Assembly: GCA_022361095.1 (NCBI GenBank)
Contig: JAKSBO010000236.1
Location: 1-5,835, forward strand
Reading direction: 5' to 3'
Source: Desulfobacterales bacterium
Lineage (GTDB): Bacteria > Desulfobacterota > Desulfobacteria > Desulfobacterales > Desulfobacteraceae
DNA: 5,835 bases
The first letter of the stretch is position 1, and each line of letters starts with the position of its first letter. Positions 1-5,187 of this stretch are shown one piece after another. The notes beneath the pieces were generated by a model, which searched no databases, was not told where the DNA came from, and worked only from the letters and a program-made list of their open reading frames with translations. A program made the position numbers and the translations under genes.

Positions 1-175
1 CTGCCTTTCCCAGGAGGGAGGCGGTAAGCTGGATACCGCCTGTTCCCCATCCGTATGGCAGCGGCATCTCACGCCCGCCAAAGGGCACCTGGAATCCGGG
101 GATGGCCATGGCCTTGAGCACGGCCCTGCGGATCATTTTTTTGGTCTGTTCGTCCAGATAGGCAAAATTATACAC
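1..175 (-). CDS. phnJ: PhnJ, alpha-D-ribose 1-methylphosphonate 5-phosphate C-P lyase (N-terminal 58 codons)
   Basis: PhnJ is the radical-SAM subunit of C-P lyase. It cleaves the carbon-phosphorus bond of ribose-1-alkylphosphonate-5-phosphate, giving the alkane and a cyclic ribose phosphate. The visible N-terminus reads YNFAYLDEQTKKMIRRA, then IPGFQVPFGGREMPLPYGWG and TGGIQLTAS, which matches the strongly conserved PhnJ N-terminus nearly residue for residue. The start chosen is a GTG at 175-173, directly before YNFAYLDEQ, where family members begin. It lies inside the end of phnI (the 8-nt GTGTATAA holds both the start and the phnI stop), with an AAGGAAAGG-like ribosome site a short distance upstream. 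This points to translational coupling. The cysteines that bind the Fe-S cluster and the catalytic cysteine lie beyond the window, so completeness cannot be judged. The family call is secure; the GTG start is likely. Confidence 0.96.
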   Translation of the reverse strand, partial: MYNFAYLDEQTKKMIRRAVLKAMAIPGFQVPFGGREMPLPYGWGTGGIQLTASLLGKA

Positions 176-1310
176 GACGGGGAGCCTTTCCTTTTGTTTG
201 GTATTTTTTCCCTTTGTTTTGGTTCCGGATAAAAACCAGTTCAGACTGGAAATCCACATAATGGGGCAGCTTCAGGTGCTGGACAAACCCGGAGGATTCA
301 ACATTATCGCTGTGGGCAAGGATAAATTCCTGATCCTGGGCCGGATATTCTATCCGGTCCTCCCCCTTGGAGGCCTTTGTCAGGGACCGGTCCAGCAGGG
401 CCACGGACATGGCCTTGCGCTCATTCTGGCCGAAGATAATACCATAGCCGTTTTCCAGCCCGGCTTTTTTGCCTTCTCCGCCGTTGGTCCGGTTGACCAT
501 AAAGCATTCTGTGAGTTTGACTTCACCGATTTCAATTTCAAATCCCAGCTCCGGCGGGGTGTAGGCCAGGGTGGCCCAGCCGACCCTTAATTCTCCCAGG
601 AAAGGGTGCCGGTCCAGGCCGAATCCCCGCTGCAGTGAATAGGCCGATGCCAGCAGGAATCCTTCATCCCCCCGGGCCATGTTCTGGAGCCTCACCTCCC
701 GCCCGGCGGGCAGTTTCAGGGGCCGGCGGGTCAGATCCGGCACGGATGCCCCGATTAACTCCTCCTGTATTTCGGGTATAAGATCCTGTTTCACCAGCAG
801 GTTTTGAACCCAGGGAATAAATTTTTCGTCAATGGGTCCGGTTTCGGGATGACCGGTTTCGGCATGATTGGGTTCGGGGATGGGGGGCGGCTGTTCTATT
901 TGGCTCTCCTGCCCCTCAAATTCAATGAGCCGGTGGGTATAATCGTAGGTTGGGCCCAGAATCTGTCCGCCGGGAATGTCCTTGAATATGCCTGAAATCC
1001 GCCTGAAAAGCCGCATCTTTTCGGTGGCGGCAGGTTTTGAATTGCCGAACCTGGGCAGGGTGGTTCTAAAGGCCCTGACCAGGAACACCGCCTCTACCTG
1101 ATCCCCCTGGGCCTGGCGAATGGCTGTGGCGGCGGCCAGGGGGTCGTAGAGTGAGCCTTCCGCCATAACCCTGTCCACAGCCAGGGCCATCTGATTCATA
1201 ATCTGTTCCACCTGGATCTGCGCCAGGGCGTTATCCCCCCGGCGGGCCTTGGCCACCAGGCGTCTGCTGTGTTTGACCGCGTTCTCTCCGCCTTTAACCG
1301 CCACATACAT
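168..1310 (-). CDS. phnI: PhnI, C-P lyase core complex subunit
   Basis: PhnI is a 380-residue subunit of the PhnGHIJ core. With PhnG, PhnH and PhnL it exchanges the adenine of ATP for the phosphonate, making an alkylphosphonate ribose triphosphate. Family landmarks are MYVAVKGGE at the N-terminus, LAVDRVMAEGSL (43-54), FLVRAFRTTL (76-85), RRISGIFKDIPGGQILGPTY (103-122), RGDEGFLLASAYS (213-225), ELGFEIEIGEV (254-264), NERKAMSVALLDR (296-308) and LAHSDNVESSGF plus HLKLPHYVDFQ near the C-terminus (331-355), with H345 and H350 at a site that binds metal in the E. coli protein. An ATG 18 codons further upstream lies inside phnH. The start at 1310 is preferred because it begins with the conserved MYVAVKGGE, overlaps the phnH stop as TGATG and has GGAGGTG just upstream. 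The protein is somewhat longer than the roughly 354-residue E. coli PhnI, mainly through a Pro/Glu-rich linker near residues 131-165 and a Lys-rich tail. Confidence 0.97.
   Translation of the reverse strand: MYVAVKGGENAVKHSRRLVAKARRGDNALAQIQVEQIMNQMALAVDRVMAEGSLYDPLAAATAIRQAQGDQVEAVFLVRAFRTTLPRFGNSKPAATEKMRLFRRISGIFKDIPGGQILGPTYDYTHRLIEFEGQESQIEQPPPIPEPNHAETGHPETGPIDEKFIPWVQNLLVKQDLIPEIQEELIGASVPDLTRRPLKLPAGREVRLQNMARGDEGFLLASAYSLQRGFGLDRHPFLGELRVGWATLAYTPPELGFEIEIGEVKLTECFMVNRTNGGEGKKAGLENGYGIIFGQNERKAMSVALLDRSLTKASKGEDRIEYPAQDQEFILAHSDNVESSGFVQHLKLPHYVDFQSELVFIRNQNKGKKYQTKGKAPRRV
838..867. repeat. 15-bp in-frame tandem repeat inside phnI
   Basis: Two adjacent 15-bp units, CCGGTTTCGGGATGA and CCGGTTTCGGCATGA, differ at one base. 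A degenerate third unit (TTGGGTTCGGGGATG) follows at 868-882. On the coding strand the two units encode the pentapeptides HAETG and HPETG (PhnI residues 149-158), preceded by a Pro-rich PPPIPEPN stretch. The period is a multiple of three, so unit gain or loss would keep the frame. It lies in a linker that is poorly conserved in the family. Confidence 0.85.
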
Positions 1311-1888
1311 CAGAGCACCTCCATGGTGGTTGTTCTGGGAATGGCCGTGAATTGCCGGTCGCACACAAAGATTATATCGATCCCCAATGGATAGGCCTGC
1401 ACGATATTTTTGCGTTTGGCAAAAAAATTTTCTTTTATGCCTTTAAAATTGATGAAACGCTCTTTGCGGATGCCTGGGCCGGTCAGCCGGATTCTTCCCC
1501 GGTCGTCCAAGCCCCGGGTGTGGACAATCAGGGTGGTGGACAGGTCGGGGGACTCTATGGTGCCCGGATTGAATTGCTCCGGGGTATCGAATGTATCGTA
1601 ATCCGTCACCAGGGCAAATCCGGCATGGCCGGCAGTATGAATATAAGGTGCGCCGGTGTGAAATCTAAGCCACTGCACGGCGGCATTCCGGTTTTCAAGA
1701 TCCGTCCAGAAGGGGGTTTCAAAATCCATGAGGGTAAGCAGGATGGCGCCTGAGGCATGGTGGACCGGCTCCTGGGCGTCAATATCTATATCCAGTGTCA
1801 TAATTTCACCCGGCGAGGCCATGGCGCCAAGAAGCGTTCGAAATACCTTCTGGCTGTCAAAGGTCTGGGAGGCAAAGCCTGATTTCAT
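1310..1888 (-). CDS. phnH: PhnH, C-P lyase core complex subunit
   Basis: PhnH is a 192-residue subunit of the C-P lyase core, about the same length as E. coli PhnH (194). It is required with PhnG, PhnI and PhnL for the first step, coupling phosphonate to the ribose of ATP. Family landmarks are FRTLLGAMASPGEI (16-29), ILLTLMDFETPFW (49-61), LRFHTGAP (74-81), IRLTGPGI (133-140), YPLGIDIIFVC (166-176) and AIPRTTTMEV (182-191), matching the LRFHT, LTGAGI, FPLGID and AIPRTT signatures of known PhnH. The ATG at 1888 lies 1 nt after the phnG stop and has a purine-rich GGGGGGAATAAG ribosome site. Its stop shares one base with the phnI start. The protein is soluble and cytoplasmic, with no signal peptide or membrane segment. 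No missing region or frameshift is seen. Confidence 0.96.
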   Translation of the reverse strand: MKSGFASQTFDSQKVFRTLLGAMASPGEIMTLDIDIDAQEPVHHASGAILLTLMDFETPFWTDLENRNAAVQWLRFHTGAPYIHTAGHAGFALVTDYDTFDTPEQFNPGTIESPDLSTTLIVHTRGLDDRGRIRLTGPGIRKERFINFKGIKENFFAKRKNIVQAYPLGIDIIFVCDRQFTAIPRTTTMEVL

Positions 1889-1889
1889 C

Positions 1890-2363
1890 TTATTCCCCCC
1901 GCTTCATGGTGAAAAATTCCACTTTTGAGGACCTGACATCCCGGGCCTCATTATCCCGGCGTTCTTTTTGCCTCCGGCGCAGTTCCGGAACCAGATTTTT
2001 CCTAAGGTCAGATCCTGAGTCGGGCATCTGGAACATGGCGTCAAACAGGGCGGCCAGTTTGGCGTGCCGCAGGTTGGAACCCATGACCATTGCATATCCA
2101 ATGACCCCGTCCAGCTTGAGAATACACCGGGATACGGTGACTTCTCCCAAGTTGAACCTGGGGCCTGCCCCATCCTGGCGGGCCTGCATCATAATCATCC
2201 CGGTTTCCGGCCGGACCATAAAATCCGGTGTAAGATTCAGCCCCAGACGCTCTTTTTGCTGCTCAAGCCATTGGGGGTCAGCCGATCCCAGAAGACCGAT
2301 CCACTCCTTACGCCGGGCTTTGGTATCGTTGCTGCCGGTTATTTTATTGTTTTCAAATGTCAT
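1890..2363 (-). CDS. phnG: PhnG, C-P lyase core complex subunit
   Basis: PhnG is a 157-residue subunit of the C-P lyase core (E. coli PhnG is 150). Landmarks are RRKEWIGLLG (18-26), PETGMIMMQAR (52-62), FNLGEVTVSRC (70-80), GVIGYAMVMGSNLRHAKLAALFDAM (86-110, written here only as a landmark span) and the C-terminal VEFFTMKRG (148-156), matching the ETGLVQIQAR, GYSWVQGR and VDFFTMVRG signatures of known PhnG. It is the first gene of the phn cluster visible here, and phnH follows after a 1-nt gap. The ATG at 2363 is the only reasonable start, since the next in-frame Met is near residue 49, inside conserved sequence. The bases before it are A-rich with no clear Shine-Dalgarno, which is odd for the lead gene of the cluster. 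No phosphonate transporter or PhnF regulator lies upstream within the window. Confidence 0.95.
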   Translation of the reverse strand: MTFENNKITGSNDTKARRKEWIGLLGSADPQWLEQQKERLGLNLTPDFMVRPETGMIMMQARQDGAGPRFNLGEVTVSRCILKLDGVIGYAMVMGSNLRHAKLAALFDAMFQMPDSGSDLRKNLVPELRRRQKERRDNEARDVRSSKVEFFTMKRGE

Positions 2364-2765
2364 TTATTTTTAATTCAAGTTATTGGGGTTATCATTGGTT
2401 TGGTTGACGGTTGAGCCCGGGTGTTGATATACCAGGCCGGCCCATGGCAGTTATATTTGAATAATCAATGATTTATCTTGCTATGATTTGGGAGATATTA
2501 ATGAATTGTTATCAAATTGTTACGATCAGAATGATTTGAAAAAGAGAAGCAATACCCGCTTGCACAATCCTAATATGGCGACCATGAGCTGCCCTGGCCG
2601 ACCAGCGTCCAGATCTGGTCCACAATGATATCGATTTGCTGTATGCGGGAGTTGGATCTTTCTCCGGAAAAATCCAGTGAACTGGGTTCAGATATATCCA
2701 TTGGGCATCTCATTGGATGTGCAGGCGCCCCTCAGATTGTGACACCGGTCCATCAGATGAGCATT
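2364..2765. other. 402-bp intergenic region upstream of phnG
   Basis: This gap separates the HAD gene stop from the phnG start and should hold the phn promoter, since phnG has no closer upstream gene. The part at 2451-2560 is AT-rich, as expected for a promoter, but I find no convincing -35/-10 pair and no clear Pho box. It also contains a copy of a 28-bp diverged repeat (2423-2450), a 7-bp tandem duplication GGTTGAC/GGTTGAG (2402-2415), a CCAGATCTGG palindrome (2609-2618) within a GACCAG/CTGGTC stem (2600-2620), and a stretch at about 2585-2760 with higher G+C and short open frames that I cannot assign to any family. Confidence 0.6.
2423..2450 (+). repeat. 28-bp diverged repeat, copy 1
   Basis: This 28-bp stretch aligns without gaps to 3545-3572, with 22 of 28 positions identical. 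The last 11 bases, GCCCATGGCAG, are identical in both. It lies 60 bp upstream of the phnG start. The left part contains GTTGATATACCA, whose complement begins TGGTATA. Its role is unknown: it could be a small dispersed repeat, a shared protein-binding site or a structured RNA element. Confidence 0.55.
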
Positions 2766-3257
2766 TTATGTCCGATAGCAGCCCTGTTCAATCATTTGGG
2801 TGACGCTAATAGATTCTGCAAGGACTTTTTTGGTCCAGTTGGAATCCAATGGGTCGACGATCAGGGCCCGGAACTGAAAACGTTGCCCCTCAACCAAGAC
2901 CCCTTCTGAATCATCTATATGCAGATGGGAGTTCACCCTGCTGGGAAGCTTGGATGGCTTTCTTTTTTCTTTTAGATTTTTTACAATTTTTTCATGTTCA
3001 TCCTGGTTTATCACAAGATCCAGCTCAAGGCCGTGCAGGTTGAACAATTTTTTGATGTATTTGGATTTTCGGTGGGAGGTGGTATAGATGCCTATCTGCC
3101 AGCCGTAATTTCGCAACTTTCTAAATAGATCTACGGTGCCATAGCGCAAGGGTTCAATGGGGAACCACTTTTGGTGCCATGGCAGTTTTACAGGTTCGGT
3201 CGGTGTTTCCGGCTGCCAGCAGATAAGGGTATCGTCGAGGTCAAAGGTGATTAACAT
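2766..3257 (-). CDS. Small HAD-superfamily hydrolase (putative phosphatase)
   Basis: This 163-residue protein has the haloacid-dehalogenase fold signatures. Motif I is FDLDDTL (5-11) with nucleophile D6 and acid/base D8. Motif II is IGIYTTSH (55-62), with T59 or T60 as the phosphate-binding residue. Motif III is probably a lysine in the KEKRKPSK stretch (97-103). Motif IV is HIDDSEG (113-119) with the acidic pair D115/D116 for magnesium. No cap domain is evident: motifs I and II are only about 50 residues apart, and the insert is short and tryptophan-rich. That suggests a minimal HAD phosphatase acting on a large or exposed substrate. The start has a good GGAGG about 7 nt upstream. It is a single gene on the same strand as phn but 402 bp from phnG, so co-transcription is unproven. 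It is not PhnX phosphonatase, which is larger and has a cap lysine. The substrate is unknown. Confidence 0.85.
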   Translation of the reverse strand: MLITFDLDDTLICWQPETPTEPVKLPWHQKWFPIEPLRYGTVDLFRKLRNYGWQIGIYTTSHRKSKYIKKLFNLHGLELDLVINQDEHEKIVKNLKEKRKPSKLPSRVNSHLHIDDSEGVLVEGQRFQFRALIVDPLDSNWTKKVLAESISVTQMIEQGCYRT

Positions 3258-3345
3258 AAGTATTCCTCCAAGTCAGGAGAAAACCGATGAGCCTGTGGCA
3301 TCCCCCTCCCGGCAAATATGTTTGAGGCGTCGATTGATTCCGGAT

Positions 3346-3361
3346 CAAGCCAACCGGCTTG
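3346..3361 (-). other. Small hairpin in the predicted HAD leader
   Basis: CAAGCC and GGCTTG form a perfect 6-bp stem around the tetraloop AACC. On the minus strand it would fall in the predicted leader, about 90 nt before the HAD start codon. No T-run follows on that strand, so it is not a standard terminator. A second, AT-rich stem (CGATTT/AAATCG) lies just upstream at 3384-3400. Confidence 0.4.
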
Positions 3362-3383
3362 GGGCACTGAAAAAGGGCAATTT

Positions 3384-3400
3384 CGATTTTATTTAAATCG
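3384..3400 (-). other. AT-rich hairpin in the predicted HAD leader
   Basis: CGATTT (3384-3389) pairs with AAATCG (3395-3400) around a 5-nt loop. Alone it is weak. Together with the 3346-3361 stem and TTCCAT-GGTT-ATGGAA (3406-3421), it makes three 6-bp stems within about 76 bp. The third overlaps the predicted -10 and start point, so only the first two could act in the RNA. Confidence 0.3.
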
Positions 3401-3420
3401 TTTATTTCCATGGTTATGGA

Positions 3421-3473
3421 ATTATATGAGTTGTGTTAGGAAAGCATTAGGGTGGAATTAGGCGGGTGTTAAC
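3421..3473 (-). promoter_or_regulatory. Candidate activator-dependent promoter of the HAD gene with 11-bp-phased repeats
   Basis: On the minus strand a perfect TATAAT (3426-3421) lies downstream of direct repeats. On the plus strand these read TTAGG at 3436, 3447 and 3458 and TTAAC at 3469, all exactly 11 bp apart. On the gene strand the units read CCTAA or GTTAA, and the last one sits where a -35 element would normally be. No good -35 hexamer is present at 16-18 bp. Direct repeats with one-helical-turn spacing next to a lone -10 are typical of OmpR/PhoB-family activator sites, but the unit differs from the E. coli Pho box. Transcription would start near 3414, giving a leader of about 157 nt. 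Confidence 0.4.
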
Positions 3474-3544
3474 TTGATGTTTTTTAAATGAGAATATTTT
3501 CAAGTTTATGATTTTATAGGTTTTTATTGTGGTCCTGGCCTGGC

Positions 3545-3572
3545 GCTGATGGACCGGTCCAGCCCATGGCAG
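3545..3572 (+). repeat. 28-bp diverged repeat, copy 2, with 12-bp palindrome
   Basis: This stretch is 22/28 identical to 2423-2450 without gaps and shares the terminal GCCCATGGCAG exactly. It contains the perfect palindrome TGGACCGGTCCA (3550-3561), which copy 1 does not keep. In addition, CTGATGGACCGGT (3546-3558) recurs as an exact inverted 13-bp match at 2744-2756, just past the HAD stop. Related sequence therefore sits on both sides of that gene. Confidence 0.5.
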
Positions 3573-3657
3573 ACGGCAGATTAAATATATTCGCCTTGTA
3601 TGCCTCCGGTTAAAATTTCAGCCTGCCTTGTACTAAACAAAATTTTCAGGTTTTTGT

Positions 3658-4392
3658 TCAGACACCCAATACGGATTTATACCAGGCCAGCATTTTTTGT
3701 TCAAAATCCTGCTGGTGTGCCCGGTTTGTCATCTGGTGATCACCGCCGTCATGGAGGATCATCTCTTTGGGCGGTTGCATGGCTGCATAAAGTATATGGG
3801 CGTTTTCCACAGGGACCACCTCATCGGCACGGCCATGGAAAATCATGACATGGTGCAACGCCTTTGCCTGGTCACAAAGATCGTACAAAAGGTTGTCCTT
3901 GAAAAAATCCAGGGAAAGGGCAGGGCGCTTGTCATTGCCTGCCAGGGGGATCCGTTTTATGGTCCGGGTGTTCACGGGGGACGCACACAACACAGCACCC
4001 TGAACCCCGTACTTTGCCTGTTCAAGATCCTGCCAGGCCTTGATGCAGGTGGCACCGCCCATACTGGAGCCAAACAGGGCTATCCGGTTTGATGTAACCT
4101 TCATTTCAAGAACATGTCTCACCGCCGCATAAAAATCCCTGGCACGCTTTTCAATGCTGGTGTCCTTGATAAAGCTGCCCTGGCTCTCTCCGCATCCCCT
4201 GTGATCAAAACGGAAAAACGCAATGTTATTTTCGGGCAGAAGCTTTGACAGCAGCATCTGTTTTGCAGAGTTCCGGCTGCCTTCAAGGCCGTGGGAGCCC
4301 ACCACAAGCGGCGGCATGTGGGATACGGGCAGATGAAGGGTGCCTTTTAAGGATAACCCGTCCACTGTAAAATTGGTTTCGATTATTTTCAT
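3658..4392 (-). CDS. Alpha/beta hydrolase (serine hydrolase, Hydrolase_4/BAAT-like)
   Basis: This is a 244-residue cytoplasmic alpha/beta-fold serine hydrolase. In order it shows the oxyanion-region motif VGSHGLEGS (31-39), the strand-turn FRFDHRGCGESQG (60-72), the nucleophile elbow GSSMGG (108-113) with S110 as the likely nucleophile, the acid motif HGRADEVVP (186-194) with D190, and the catalytic histidine in GGDHQM (216-221), H219. The full triad is present and well spaced. There is no signal peptide or membrane segment. The family includes esterases, lipases, acyl-aminopeptidases and thioesterases, so the substrate cannot be told from sequence. The ATG at 4392 fits the usual start, a short beta-strand before the first core strand. 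There is no clear Shine-Dalgarno, only an A-rich stretch. A promoter candidate lies just upstream, and the gene is divergent from rlmD. Confidence 0.9.
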   Translation of the reverse strand: MKIIETNFTVDGLSLKGTLHLPVSHMPPLVVGSHGLEGSRNSAKQMLLSKLLPENNIAFFRFDHRGCGESQGSFIKDTSIEKRARDFYAAVRHVLEMKVTSNRIALFGSSMGGATCIKAWQDLEQAKYGVQGAVLCASPVNTRTIKRIPLAGNDKRPALSLDFFKDNLLYDLCDQAKALHHVMIFHGRADEVVPVENAHILYAAMQPPKEMILHDGGDHQMTNRAHQQDFEQKMLAWYKSVLGV

Positions 4393-4414
4393 CTTGTTTT
4401 TGTGCTTATATATT

Positions 4415-4443
4415 TGTATATTGTGCGTCTTTTTTTACTTCAA
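4415..4443 (-). promoter_or_regulatory. Candidate sigma-70 promoter for the alpha/beta hydrolase
   Basis: On the minus strand TTGAAG (4443-4438) is followed after exactly 17 bp by TATACA (4420-4415). Each hexamer matches the sigma-70 consensus at four or five of six positions. The start point would be near 4408, giving a 5' leader of only about 15 nt before the ATG at 4392. The sequence is AT-rich, so some match by chance is expected. Confidence 0.5.
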
Positions 4444-4461
4444 CCTATATAGAGTTATAAA
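4434..4461 (+). promoter_or_regulatory. Possible promoter for the rlmD-like gene
   Basis: On the plus strand TTTACT (4434-4439) is followed after 16 bp by TATAAA (4456-4461), which would give a start point close to the ATG at 4474. A second TATAAT (4463-4468) lies even closer. No Shine-Dalgarno is seen before the ATG, so a very short leader or leaderless message is possible. The region is so AT-rich that the exact elements are uncertain. Confidence 0.3.
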
Positions 4462-4473
4462 ATATAATATAAT

Positions 4474-5187
4474 ATGCCCGTTAAAAAAAGAAAAACCTAC
4501 GAACTTGACATTATCGACCTTGCCTTTGGGGGAAAGGGCCTGGCCAAACCCGATGGATTTCCCGTGTTTGTGGACCGTTGTGTTCCCGGGGACCGGGTGT
4601 TTGTAAAGATATCCAAAAAAAAGAAATCCTGGGCTGAAGGGCGGCTGATCAATATCGTTACCCCGTCGCCCCTGCGTCAGGAGGCAAGATGTGAGTACAA
4701 TCGGTTTTGCGGGGGGTGTAAATGGCAGCAGCTGCCTTACGAGCGCCAACTTGAATACAAGAAGCGCCATGTTGTCGAGTCTCTGGCACACATCGGGCGG
4801 TTAAAAGATGTACGGGTTACCGATGTTGTGCCGTCGGATGATATTTACGAATACCGGAATAAAATGGAGTTTTCCTGTTCTTCCATGCGCTGGCTTATGC
4901 CCGAAGAACTGGCGGATGAATCCGTTAAAAAGGGCTTTGGCATCGGCTTGCATGTACCCGGCACCTTTGACAAGGTGATTGACATTCATAACTGCCACAT
5001 TATGCCGGGCCTGGGCAATGCCATTTTAGAGACCATCCGCAGCTTTGTGGCCGGATCCGGGCTTGCTGCATATCATCTGCGCAGACACGAAGGATTCTGG
5101 CGGTTTGTCATGCTCAGGCACTCCGTGGCCCGGGATCAGTGGATGGTCAACCTGGTGACCAGTGAAAAAAAAGCCGGATGTCATTGA
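4474..5187 (+). pseudogene. rlmD: RumA/RlmD-type 23S rRNA m5U methyltransferase, N-terminal part (frameshifted)
   Basis: This is the N-terminal 237-codon part of a TrmA/RumA-family RNA C5-uracil methyltransferase, most like RlmD, which methylates U1939 of 23S rRNA with S-adenosylmethionine. Residues 1 to about 62 form a TRAM-like RNA-binding domain (FGGKGLAKPDG, VPGDRVFVKI). The [4Fe-4S] cysteines are complete: C73, C79 and C82 (C-X5-C-X2-C, in RCEYNRFCGGCKWQQ) and C174 in IHNCHI. EYRNKMEFS (126-134) is a family landmark and is followed by a short RWLMPEEL insert. After SEKK (230-233) the frame enters AGCH and stops at 5185-5187. The rest of the enzyme continues in the +1 frame from the A8 tract. 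RlmC or RlmCD are alternative specificities in the same family. No Shine-Dalgarno is visible. Confidence 0.85.

Larger units (their letters stand above)
3258..3657. other. 400-bp intergenic region upstream of the HAD gene
   Basis: This gap lies between the alpha/beta hydrolase stop and the HAD start, both on the minus strand. From the HAD side outward it contains the ribosome site, a leader with two small hairpins (3346-3361, 3384-3400), a TATAAT-type -10 on the minus strand (3421-3426), four TTA-headed repeats at an 11-bp period (3436-3473), an AACTTGA/TCAAGTT inverted repeat (3471-3477 and 3500-3506), and then a G+C-rich patch with the second copy of the 28-bp repeat and a 12-bp palindrome (3550-3561). 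No convincing coding sequence is seen on either strand, and no typical hairpin-plus-T-run terminator was found for the upstream hydrolase. Confidence 0.6.

Noticed and set aside
198..590. Plus-strand open frame of 130 codons
   Set aside because: It lies antisense to conserved phnI sequence and resembles no protein family; it is a shadow of the real gene.
1906..2414. Two plus-strand open frames antisense to phnG
   Set aside because: They follow from the codon composition of phnG and show no family motifs; phnG on the minus strand is clearly the real gene.
2423..2450. Pho box or PhnF operator upstream of phnG
   Set aside because: On the minus strand CTGCCAT and CTGGTAT resemble Pho half-sites but are 15 bp apart rather than 11. 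TGGTATA matches one half of a PhnF-type operator, but the other half is not symmetric.
2446..2461. Sigma-54-like TGGC-N8-TTGA on the plus strand
   Set aside because: The -12 element is imperfect and no plus-strand gene follows it.
2625..2909. Plus-strand open frame of 94 codons overlapping the HAD gene end
   Set aside because: Its second half is antisense to conserved HAD motif IV. Only the first part lies in intergenic DNA, and that is reported as an unassigned patch.
2766..3257. HAD gene as PhnX phosphonoacetaldehyde hydrolase
   Set aside because: The protein is too short and lacks the cap domain with its Schiff-base lysine; nearness to phn genes alone does not support the name.
3550..3561. 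TGGACCGGTCCA palindrome as a terminator of the alpha/beta hydrolase
   Set aside because: It is about 100 bp past the stop, has no loop as a perfect palindrome, and no T-run follows on the minus strand.
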